In this document: positions 8,827-15,335 of the stretch, one piece after another
Layout of the letters: each line of letters starts with the position of its first letter
Numbering within the stretch: the first letter of the stretch is position 1
Source of the DNA: an uncultured Bacteroidia bacterium
GTDB taxonomy: Bacteria > Bacteroidota > Bacteroidia > J057 > CALDDN01
Length of the DNA stretch: 50,520 nucleotides
NCBI GenBank assembly: GCA_937936615.1
Contig: CALDDN010000009.1
Span: 1-50,520, forward strand
Direction: 5' to 3'
Notes under the pieces: generated by a model
Database searches by the model: none
What the model saw: only the letters and a program-made list of their open reading frames with translations
Told to the model about the DNA's origin: nothing
Program-made: the position numbers and the translations under genes

Positions 8827-9639
8827 TTACCTTACTTCCCCTTCGTTGAGATCGGTTGTGGACTTGCTTTCCCGAAAGGTTTTGATGCGCCAGTTGATGG
8901 CCAGAAACAGGGTGTAGTTCTGCTCATCTTGCGGGCTGGTCGGTCTGAGCCAGTGGTGCAGCAGCCACGCACTGACCGCCACGCTCGGGGTCAGGTTGTG
9001 CGTGAAGCCGCTCATGATCCGGCTTTGCGCGATCTTGAGCCGGTGAACAGGCCGGTCAAAGTTGAAAAAAGACTCGGTGAAAACTTCATACCGCCAGGTT
9101 CTGGCTTGGTTGAAGGTATAGAAGATGCCCAGATGAAAACGAACCCGCGACAACTGCTGGAAATACCGTTCGACCCGAGGGGTACCGGAGTCGTCGCTCA
9201 GCACGTTGCGTTGCTGTTCCAGGAAGCGGTACTCGAAACGTGTACCCAGCAGCGGCTGCACTCGCTCGAAGAGCCGCGGCATGAACTGATGCATGAACAT
9301 GAGCTGGTTGTCCGCGTGCGTGTAGCGGGGGTTGTAGGCCCCGTAAGGAAAGCGAAGGTAATAGGCGTAGCCTAGCGTCCAGAGCATCGATGCGGGACTG
9401 CGGAACTGAACCACCGAGCGCGAGACAAACGACTGCCAAATCTGGAGCCACTCCGAGCGGCGCACGTAATTTTCCTGTCGGAACATCCAGCGTTCCGAGG
9501 TTTGTAATTCGATCGAACCGCGCACCCACAGGTGGGCATTGTAGTCGGTCTGGGCTGTCAGCTGGGAGTTCGATCCAATGACGAGCAGTGTCAACCCGAA
9601 CCAGATGCCCATCCGCCTAGCAGCACTAAGCAATCGCAT
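8827..9639 (-). CDS. DUF2490 outer-membrane beta-barrel protein (copy A)
   Basis: A 270-residue exported protein. A signal peptide (about MGIWFGLTLLVIGSNSQLTA) is followed by alternating aromatic strands such as NAHLWVRGSIELQTSERWMF and LWTLGYAYYLRFPYGAY. It ends in a strand rich in aromatics and arginine (TLFLAINWRIKTF) plus a short hydrophilic tail. This is the pattern of DUF2490, a barrel family of unknown function common in Bacteroidota. It is clearly a paralogue of the next gene upstream (9794-10600), with long near-identical blocks including GSIELQTSERWM and the DEQN-TLFLA-NWRIK end. The start at 9639 is preferred; 9612 is an alternative. It is the last gene of a probable three-gene operon headed by the BtuF-like lipoprotein. 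Confidence 0.75.
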   Translation of the reverse strand: MRLLSAARRMGIWFGLTLLVIGSNSQLTAQTDYNAHLWVRGSIELQTSERWMFRQENYVRRSEWLQIWQSFVSRSVVQFRSPASMLWTLGYAYYLRFPYGAYNPRYTHADNQLMFMHQFMPRLFERVQPLLGTRFEYRFLEQQRNVLSDDSGTPRVERYFQQLSRVRFHLGIFYTFNQARTWRYEVFTESFFNFDRPVHRLKIAQSRIMSGFTHNLTPSVAVSAWLLHHWLRPTSPQDEQNYTLFLAINWRIKTFRESKSTTDLNEGEVR

Positions 9640-9793
9640 GAAGCGCAAGTTAAGCCTTTTTCGAAATGCGCCTCTTGGGGATTTCACTGCTTTTTAAAAT
9701 CGATGCATTCGAATCGCTCTTTTTGAGAACAAGTTTCTGGAACCATTGCCGCTAGCACACGCCGCAAAGTTCCAGCCCCTCGGAGACTATCCC

Positions 9794-10600
9794 TCAGAAT
9801 TCCGCCCCATGGGCATCGGGCGGCGGGGGCGGCCGCCGAAAGGCCTTGATCCGCCAGTTGACAGCCAGAAAAAGGGTGTGATTCTGCTCATCTTTCGGGG
9901 TGGTGGGGTTGATCCATTGATGCAGCAGCCACGCACTGAGCGTAACGCTGGGTGCCAGCCGGTGGGTCAATCCGGTCGTCAACCGGTTCTGTACGATGAA
10001 CTGCCGGTAAAGGGGCCGGTCCAAGTTGTAAAAATGTTCCAGGAACAGCTCGAGCCGCCAGTTCCTGCCCTCGTCGAGACTGTAGATCAAACCCAGCTGA
10101 AAACGTATCCGTGCGAACTGCCAGAAATACCGCTCGATCTGCGGGGCACTGTCTTGGGTGCCGAGCACACGGCGTTGCCGCTCAAGCCAGCGGTACTCGA
10201 AGCGCGTGCGCAGCTGGGGCTGCACCCGCTCAAAGAGCCGCGGCGCGAAGAGGTGCATGAGCATCAGCTGATGTTCGATGTGCGTATAGCGGGGGGTATA
10301 CATCCCGTAGGGGTAGCGGTTGTGGAAGGCGTAGCCCACCGACCAGAGCATCGACCGGGGGCTGCGAAACTGGATCGCCGAGCGCGAAACGAGCTGCTGC
10401 CAGGTCTTGCCCCACTCCGAGCGGCGGATGTAGGTCTCGTGCCGGATCATCCAGCGTTCCGAGGTCTGTAATTCGATCGAACCACGCAGCCACAGGTGGG
10501 CGTTGTGGTCGGTCTGGGCTGCCAGCCGAGGGCCTATTCCCACCAACAGCAACAGGCTCCAGAACCGCAGGCAGAAGGAAAAAGCATCCCGCAGACGCAT
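9794..10600 (-). CDS. DUF2490 outer-membrane beta-barrel protein (copy B)
   Basis: A 268-residue paralogue of copy A with a signal peptide (FCLRFWSLLLLVGIGPRLAA) and the same succession of barrel strands. The shared features are NAHLWLRGSIELQTSERWMI, the FERVQPQLRTRFEYRWLERQ segment and the final strand TLFLAVNWRIKAFR. The C-terminus then ends in a proline run (PPPPPDAHGAEF). It starts 21 bp after the end of the BtuF-like gene, so co-transcription is very likely. The 154 bp between copies B and A contain no recognisable gene or terminator. Function is unknown; the neighbouring metallophore-type binding protein hints at outer-membrane uptake or export (inference). Confidence 0.75.
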   Translation of the reverse strand: MRLRDAFSFCLRFWSLLLLVGIGPRLAAQTDHNAHLWLRGSIELQTSERWMIRHETYIRRSEWGKTWQQLVSRSAIQFRSPRSMLWSVGYAFHNRYPYGMYTPRYTHIEHQLMLMHLFAPRLFERVQPQLRTRFEYRWLERQRRVLGTQDSAPQIERYFWQFARIRFQLGLIYSLDEGRNWRLELFLEHFYNLDRPLYRQFIVQNRLTTGLTHRLAPSVTLSAWLLHQWINPTTPKDEQNHTLFLAVNWRIKAFRRPPPPPDAHGAEF

Positions 10601-10621
10601 CGTTTGGATGAGTGGCGTGTT

Positions 10622-11611
10622 TCAGGGTCTTGCACCAGGGCGGGGCTGCACCGCCTGCCGGTAGAGCGAATCGATGGCCAGTTCGGGATAGAGGTACTGG
10701 CCCAGCAGGCCCACCGCTTCGAAGAGGCCCGCGCCCGGGCGCAGCAGCACTTTGGGTTCGACCGAAACGATGCCCTCGGAGCGGTGGCCGGCGGGCGTAT
10801 CGCCCAGCTCGGGGGCCTTGGCCTGCAGATCGAGCGTGGCATCGGCGGCGTTGTCGCTGAGCACCAGCACCAGGGCCGGCCGCTGCCCCGCTATCAGCTC
10901 GCCGCTGGCCGCGGCCGTTTCACCTGCCAGAAAATCCATCACATTGCGGGCACCCAGCCGCGTCAGCAGCCCCGTCAGGTAATGGTCGCGACCCAGCACC
11001 CGCAGCGGCCGCGTACCTGTCAGCACAACCGTCCGCACCGTATCACCGGTCGGGCGGGCGGCGGCAATAGCCCCGATGAAGCGGTTCAGCTCGCGCACGT
11101 AGGCCTGAGCCTGACTGTCGCAGGCCGCCAGACGACCCAGCCCTTGAATCTGGTCCTCGACCTGTTCCCACGACTGCACCCCTCCAAAAAAGACCGGCAG
11201 ACCCAGGCCCTGCGCGAAGGCCCGAAAACGCTCGGGCCGTGCCAGGCTCAGGCTGTGAAAAACCAGATCGGCCTTCAGGGCCTCGAAGCTCTGGACCCGG
11301 TAGCCGCTGTCGGCTTCGATAAACAGAGTAGGCAGGGCATTGAGTTCGGGCGGGCCGTCGCAAAATTCCGAAACGGCTACCACGCGGTCGGCCCGCCCGA
11401 AAAGTACGAGCAGCTCGGCCGCCGCCGGGTCCAGGGCAATGATGCGGCGCGGCTGGTCGGGCAGGCTCACGAAGGTTCCCGTCGCGTCGCGGGCACCCAC
11501 GCTCAGGAACGGAGCCTCGCGGGCCAGGCGGCGGTAGGGATTCTCGCAGGCCACCAGCAGGCCCAGCACCACCAGCAGCCCGCCCCATGCGATTTTTTGT
11601 TTACTTCGCAT
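10622..11611 (-). CDS. BtuF-like ABC transporter substrate-binding lipoprotein
   Basis: A 329-residue lipoprotein with the signal AWGGLLVVLGLLVACENP (lipidated Cys22). It has the helical-backbone periplasmic binding protein fold of the cobalamin/heme/siderophore group (PF01497): RRIIALDPAAAELLVLFG with VVAVSEFCD at residues about 55-84, FEALKADLVF at 109-118, GLPVFFGGVQSWEQV and RPALVLVLSDNA. Family members deliver vitamin B12, heme or ferric siderophores to a BtuCD-type permease, but no permease or ATPase gene is in the window, so the ligand is open. The open frame continues far upstream, but that part is the antisense of the thioredoxin-fold gene; the ATG at 11609-11611 gives the correct lipoprotein start. 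A perfect TATCTTTG box lies 4 nt before this ATG. The two DUF2490 genes follow. Confidence 0.85.
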   Translation of the reverse strand: MRSKQKIAWGGLLVVLGLLVACENPYRRLAREAPFLSVGARDATGTFVSLPDQPRRIIALDPAAAELLVLFGRADRVVAVSEFCDGPPELNALPTLFIEADSGYRVQSFEALKADLVFHSLSLARPERFRAFAQGLGLPVFFGGVQSWEQVEDQIQGLGRLAACDSQAQAYVRELNRFIGAIAAARPTGDTVRTVVLTGTRPLRVLGRDHYLTGLLTRLGARNVMDFLAGETAAASGELIAGQRPALVLVLSDNAADATLDLQAKAPELGDTPAGHRSEGIVSVEPKVLLRPGAGLFEAVGLLGQYLYPELAIDSLYRQAVQPRPGARP

Positions 11612-11615
11612 AGCC

Positions 11616-11623
11616 CAAAGATA
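11616..11623 (-). promoter_or_regulatory. -7 box abutting the BtuF-like start
   Basis: The minus strand reads TATCTTTG-GGCT-ATG, a perfect TAnnTTTG match with only four nucleotides before the start codon. If the box acts at its usual distance from the transcription start, the mRNA has essentially no 5' leader. Confidence 0.6.
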
Positions 11624-11632
11624 AGCCCCCGC

Positions 11633-12166
11633 ATGGAAGTAAACGATGAACTCATCCGGCAGTACACCAAGCCATTGGAAGGTGAGGGCCTGCCCGCAAC
11701 CCGCCTGGCCGAACTGCTGGAATCGGAAAACATGCTCATACTCCATTTCCTGCGCCACCTGGGCTGCGCCTTCTGCAAACACACCGTCGATCAGCTGCGC
11801 GAGCTTAAGGAACAGATGCCCCGTTTCCCGACCATTTATTTTGTTCACCAAAGCCCCGTCGAAGTAGGCCGGGAATTTTTTGCCCAACGCTGGCCCGGGG
11901 CCCCCCACATCTCCGATCCCAAGCTCGAACTCTTCCGTCTCTTCGGCATCCGGCGCATGGCCGGGCTTTCCCTTTTCGATCCGCGGATGGCCCTGGCCAT
12001 GCTGCGGCTTCAGTTCAAGGGCTATCGCAACGAAACGGGATTCGGCGATGTCTACCTGCTCTCGGGCACCTTTCTGTTTCGGGCAGGCAAACTGGTCTGG
12101 AAGCACCGCGCCTCTTTTGCGGGCGACGACCCCAACTGGAGGATCGTAGGCCGCAAGCCCGGCTGA
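11633..12166 (+). CDS. Thioredoxin-fold redoxin (AhpC/TSA or SelL-like)
   Basis: A 177-residue cytoplasmic protein without a signal peptide. The segment MLILHFLRHLGCAFCKHTVD (residues 34-53) carries a CxxC pair, Cys45 and Cys48, at the end of a beta strand, the active-site position of thioredoxin-fold redoxins. FVHQSPVEVGREFF, PHISDPKLELFRLFGI and the final strand FLFRAGKLVWKHR match AhpC/TSA-like proteins related to PRXL2/SelL; in SelL proteins the two positions can be selenocysteine, but here both are Cys. The likely job is thiol redox or peroxide reduction; the substrate is unknown. The ATG at 11633 is only 21 bp from the divergent BtuF-like ATG, so their promoters must overlap the opposing coding regions. 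Confidence 0.75.
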   Translation: MEVNDELIRQYTKPLEGEGLPATRLAELLESENMLILHFLRHLGCAFCKHTVDQLRELKEQMPRFPTIYFVHQSPVEVGREFFAQRWPGAPHISDPKLELFRLFGIRRMAGLSLFDPRMALAMLRLQFKGYRNETGFGDVYLLSGTFLFRAGKLVWKHRASFAGDDPNWRIVGRKPG

Positions 12167-12242
12167 GAAACACCCGCGCGGGAAGCTCTCCCCAGCGCGA
12201 GCCGATCCCGTTTCTTTTAACCCAAAAAAGAACCAAAGAAAA

Positions 12243-13433
12243 TTACCGAAGCAGATCCGGTTGCAGAGCGGGGGGGGCAGGCCGTTCGACGCGCCAGCCC
12301 ACCGGCAGATGAACGGCTCCCAGTACGGCTGCCCGCCGCGCACCTGTCGCGTCAGGCAGGTGGTTGGGCTGACCTCGCAGCGTGCAGGCTCCCAGAAACG
12401 CAAACACCAGCGCTTCCTTGTAATCGACGAGCTGCGTTTCGGGCACATCGACCCGCAGGCCGCGCAGGGCCAGCTGTTCGCTCAGGCTTTCGATTAAAAA
12501 TGCGTTGTGCGCCCCCCCACCCGTTACCAGCAGGGCTTCGTTGTGCAGGCCCTGCCGCTGGCATTCGGCAGCAATCTGGCCCACGGCATGCTCGACGCAG
12601 GTACGCAGCAGGTCGGCGGGCGTAGCTTTTGCCGCCTCGATCAGCGGCCAGACCTCGTTCTCGACCCACTCGCGGCCCAGGCTGCGGGGCGGCAGCAGCG
12701 CATAGAAGGGCAGCGCATCGAGGGCAGCCAGCAGCTCGGGCAGCACCCGACCGCTGCGGGCAATCGTACCCTCGGGATCGTAGGCCAGATTCGGGTCGTG
12801 GCGGCGGGCCAGCGCGTTGAACAGCTGGTTGAGGGGGCAGAGGTCGCAGGCCAGGTAGCGGGGCGGGTGGCGCAGACGGCTCATCAGGTTCAGCGTGGGT
12901 GCCCCTTCGCGCTGCAGGATGCTCAGGTTGGCGATGCCGCCCAGATTGAGGAAGAGCCGGTAGGCCGGGAAGAGGTGCAGCTCGCCGAAGGGTACCAGCG
13001 GGGCACCCTCGCCGCCTTCGGCCACGTCGCGGGGCCGGAAATCGGTAACGACGGGGCAGTCCGCATACGTAGCCAGCGTCTGGCCGCAGCCGATCTGCGC
13101 CGTAAAATGCCGGTGGGGCTGGTGGAAGACGGTATGGCCATGCGAAGCCACCACATCGGGCTGCAGGCCCTGGCCCACGAGGAAGCGGCGCAGAGCCAGA
13201 CCACAGGCATGGGCAAAATCGACGTGGGTTTTGGCGTAGTCGGCGGCCGAAGCTTCGCTCAGGGCGGCGAGACGGGCCTGCCACTCGGGCGACCATGCTT
13301 CGGTGGCCGCGGTTACCAGCTCGTAGCTTGTTCCCTCGGCATCGAAGTGCAGGCGGACGGCGGTCAGGTCGAGGCCGTCGAGCGAGCTGCCCGACATCAG
13401 GCCCACGGCCAGCAGGTCCTCTTGGGCAGCCAT
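12243..13433 (-). CDS. anmK: Anhydro-N-acetylmuramic acid kinase
   Basis: A 396-residue sugar kinase that hydrolyses and phosphorylates 1,6-anhydro-MurNAc to MurNAc-6-phosphate during peptidoglycan recycling. Visible motifs are the ATP-binding start GLMSGSSLDGLDL (residues 11-23), VVASHGHTVFHQP, GCGQTLA, VVTDFRPRDVAEGGEGAPLVP, LNLGGIANL and VTGGGAHNAFL in the second nucleotide-binding lobe. Length is typical. Its ATG lies one base after the stop of the DUF3127 gene, so the two are translationally close and form the end of an xseB-DUF3127-anmK operon. The downstream 76 bp separate it from the convergent redoxin gene; I see no strong terminator there. Confidence 0.96.
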   Translation of the reverse strand: MAAQEDLLAVGLMSGSSLDGLDLTAVRLHFDAEGTSYELVTAATEAWSPEWQARLAALSEASAADYAKTHVDFAHACGLALRRFLVGQGLQPDVVASHGHTVFHQPHRHFTAQIGCGQTLATYADCPVVTDFRPRDVAEGGEGAPLVPFGELHLFPAYRLFLNLGGIANLSILQREGAPTLNLMSRLRHPPRYLACDLCPLNQLFNALARRHDPNLAYDPEGTIARSGRVLPELLAALDALPFYALLPPRSLGREWVENEVWPLIEAAKATPADLLRTCVEHAVGQIAAECQRQGLHNEALLVTGGGAHNAFLIESLSEQLALRGLRVDVPETQLVDYKEALVFAFLGACTLRGQPNHLPDATGARRAAVLGAVHLPVGWRVERPAPPALQPDLLR

Positions 13434-13434
13434 C

Positions 13435-13824
13435 TCAGAAAGGCAGGTCGTCTTCGGGCAGCTCGTTGAGTGGGTCGATCTGCAGATCGGCTGGCGGGGG
13501 CGGTGCGGGTGCGCCGCCGTGCACGGGCACGATGCTGATCAGGGCCAGGGTCGTAAAAAAGACTTTTTCGCCCTTGGGATTGATCCACTCGCGGCCCCGC
13601 AGGCCGAATTCGACCTGCACATCGGTTCCGGGCTGCACCTGGTCGAGCAGGATGCAGCGTTCCTGCGTCGCTTCGAACTTCAGGTACTGCGGGTAATTGC
13701 GGAAGGTCGGGTGGTCGTAGTATTCGAGCACCAGCTCGCGCTTGCGGAAGCTGTCTTTGACTTGCTGCGTCTCGCTGATAAGGTGGATGCGACCACTAAC
13801 GCGGAAGGTTTCGTTGTTTTGCAT
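13435..13824 (-). CDS. DUF3127 protein with SSB-like C-terminal tail
   Basis: A 129-residue protein. Residues about 6-92 match DUF3127, a predicted OB-fold family of Bacteroidota: RVSGRIHLISETQQVKDSF, KRELVLEYYDH, YPQYLKFEATQERC, VQVEFGLRGREWINPKGEK and FFTTLALISI. A proline-rich linker (APAPPPPADL) leads to an acidic tip, ELPEDDLPF. That tip closely resembles the conserved C-terminus of single-stranded DNA-binding protein (DDDIPF), which recruits repair proteins. By analogy this protein may bind nucleic acid and recruit SSB-tail-binding partners (inference). It sits between xseB, the small subunit of a single-strand exonuclease, and anmK; the xseB stop precedes its start by about 10 bp. Confidence 0.88.
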   Translation of the reverse strand: MQNNETFRVSGRIHLISETQQVKDSFRKRELVLEYYDHPTFRNYPQYLKFEATQERCILLDQVQPGTDVQVEFGLRGREWINPKGEKVFFTTLALISIVPVHGGAPAPPPPADLQIDPLNELPEDDLPF

Positions 13825-13833
13825 GGCAGGGCA

Positions 13834-14055
13834 TCAGTGAAAATCGACCTCTTGACCGCCGGTAACTTTGCGGATGATGAGTTCGGACTCGTCGAGGTAG
13901 GCACGGCACTGGCTGATCAGGGCAGTGGCTTCCTGATAGCGGCGCACCAGCTCTTCGAAGCCGGTACGGCCTTCCTGCAGCTCCTGTACGATCTGATGAA
14001 TTTTGCGGATGCTCTCTTCGTAAGAAAACGGTGCTTCGGTTGAGACTTCGGGCAT
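13834..14055 (-). CDS. xseB: Exodeoxyribonuclease VII small subunit
   Basis: A 73-residue protein with the ExoVII small-subunit pattern: FSYEESIRKIHQIVQELQEG near residues 10-29, FEELVRRYQEATALI near 33-47, and a helical end. With XseA it forms ExoVII, which degrades single-stranded DNA from both ends. The longer open frame upstream (to 14148) is antisense to a promoter region; the ATG at 14053-14055 gives the usual size. xseA is not in the window. A TAACTTGG box (14074-14081, minus strand) lies 18 nt upstream. First gene of the xseB-DUF3127-anmK operon. Confidence 0.88.
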   Translation of the reverse strand: MPEVSTEAPFSYEESIRKIHQIVQELQEGRTGFEELVRRYQEATALISQCRAYLDESELIIRKVTGGQEVDFH

Positions 14056-14135
14056 AGGGTAAGCAAATGAAGCCCAAGTTAGCCAAAAGTGGCCACATGG
14101 GCCCAGTGCCTGGCTGCGGCCCCGCGGGCTTTGTG

Positions 14136-14143
14136 CACCTTTG
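14136..14143 (+). promoter_or_regulatory. -7-like box abutting the methyltransferase start
   Basis: CACCTTTG, one base from TAnnTTTG, then TGC and the ATG at 14147. Same geometry as the boxes before lgt and the BtuF-like gene. Confidence 0.4.
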
Positions 14144-14146
14144 TGC

Positions 14147-15046
14147 ATGGTTGATGCAGCACCCGATTTCGCACTCGCACCCGTCCGCTGGGCTGGCGAT
14201 TACGAGCTGATCGATTCGGGGGGGCGGCGCAAGCTCGAACGCTTCGGCCGCTGGACCCTCATCCGTCCCGAACCGCAGGCCCTCTGGCCGCCCGCCCTCT
14301 CCCCCAGCGACTGGAACCAGCAGGCCGCCGGCGAATACCTGCCCCAGGGCAGCCACAGCGGACGCTGGCTCCGCCGCCGGCCCGACCTGCCCGACAGCTG
14401 GACGCTGAGCTACCGCTCGGCCCGCCTCAATCTGCGCCTGCGCCTGGCCCTGACGGGCTTCAAGCATGTGGGGCTTTTTCCCGAACAGGCCGCCAACTGG
14501 GAGTACGTGGCCGCTCAGTGCCAGCGGCGGGGGGGCGGGAGCGTGCTCAATCTCTTTGCCTACACGGGCGGAGCCAGTCTGGCTGCGGCTCAGGCCGGTG
14601 CCCGCGTCGTCCACCTCGATGCCGTGCGGCAGGTGGTGGGCTGGGCCAAGTCCAACGCCGAGCTTAACGGCCTGACTGATCTGCGCTGGCTCATCGACGA
14701 CGCCCTCAAGTTCGTGCGCCGCGAAACGCGCCGCGGCCACCGCTATACGGGTATCCTGCTCGACCCGCCCGCCTACGGCCACGGCCCGGGCGGCGAACGC
14801 TGGGTGCTCGAAGAGCACCTGCCCGAGCTGGTGGGCCTGCTGCCGCCGCTGCTCGACCCGGCGGGGCATTTTCTGGTGCTCAACAGCTACTCGCTGGGCT
14901 ATTCGCCGGTCATTCTGGCGGGGCTTCTGGCGGGTATTTGCCCGCCGGGCAGCCGCGTGAGCTGTGGCGAACTGCTGCTGCCCGAGACGACAGGCGGCCG
15001 CTACCTGCCCGCAGGGGTCTTTGCCCGCCTCGAGAGCGCGTCCTGA
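14147..15046 (+). CDS. RlmI-like SAM-dependent methyltransferase
   Basis: A 299-residue class I methyltransferase of the RlmI/RlmK (YccW/YwbD) type. It has the SAM-binding loop VLNLFAYTGGASLAAAQAGA near residues 129-148, an acidic residue ending the next strand (VVHLDAV), and the catalytic motif LLDPPAYGHGPGGERW near 202-217. Full-length RlmI proteins carry an N-terminal PUA domain; this one is shorter and its N-terminal region does not clearly show one, as in several Bacteroidota homologues. The substrate is presumably a cytosine of 23S rRNA but this is not proven by sequence. An upstream TTG at 14141 could add two residues. Divergent from xseB, with 91 bp between the starts. Confidence 0.85.
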   Translation: MVDAAPDFALAPVRWAGDYELIDSGGRRKLERFGRWTLIRPEPQALWPPALSPSDWNQQAAGEYLPQGSHSGRWLRRRPDLPDSWTLSYRSARLNLRLRLALTGFKHVGLFPEQAANWEYVAAQCQRRGGGSVLNLFAYTGGASLAAAQAGARVVHLDAVRQVVGWAKSNAELNGLTDLRWLIDDALKFVRRETRRGHRYTGILLDPPAYGHGPGGERWVLEEHLPELVGLLPPLLDPAGHFLVLNSYSLGYSPVILAGLLAGICPPGSRVSCGELLLPETTGGRYLPAGVFARLESAS

Positions 15047-15335
15047 GGCCCCGATGCGCGGCCCGCGGGTTTGCGATCGAAATCGGACCCGCCTGCCGGC
15101 CGATGCCGCCAGCTTCTGCTTTTTGATTGAATAAAAATTCAGTTCAATCAATCGATTTTATTTTGATTAAAAATATGTATATTAATTAAAAAGATATAAT
15201 TATGAAATATAGATTGGCAGTCAAGTGATTCATTTGCTTCTGTCGAAACAATCGCTTTCGTCGTCTGTTTCACTCTACCTTCCTTGAACTCAGGTGCCCA
15301 TTAACTGACTTATAAACTTTATTTACATTTACATA
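15047..15335. other. A+T-rich intergenic region
   Basis: A 289-bp non-coding stretch before the protease gene, markedly A+T-rich against its surroundings. It holds a 9-bp inverted repeat TTGATTGAA / TTCAATCAA (15123-15131 and 15143-15151) that could form a weak hairpin after the methyltransferase gene. I see no gene and no clear TAnnTTTG box. Confidence 0.6.

Noticed and set aside
12167-12242. Terminator between the redoxin and anmK genes
   Set aside because: Only a short CCCGCGCGGG palindrome without a usable loop or T-tract is visible.
11612-12448. N-terminal extension of the BtuF-like frame
   Set aside because: It is antisense to the redoxin gene; the lipoprotein signal begins at 11611.
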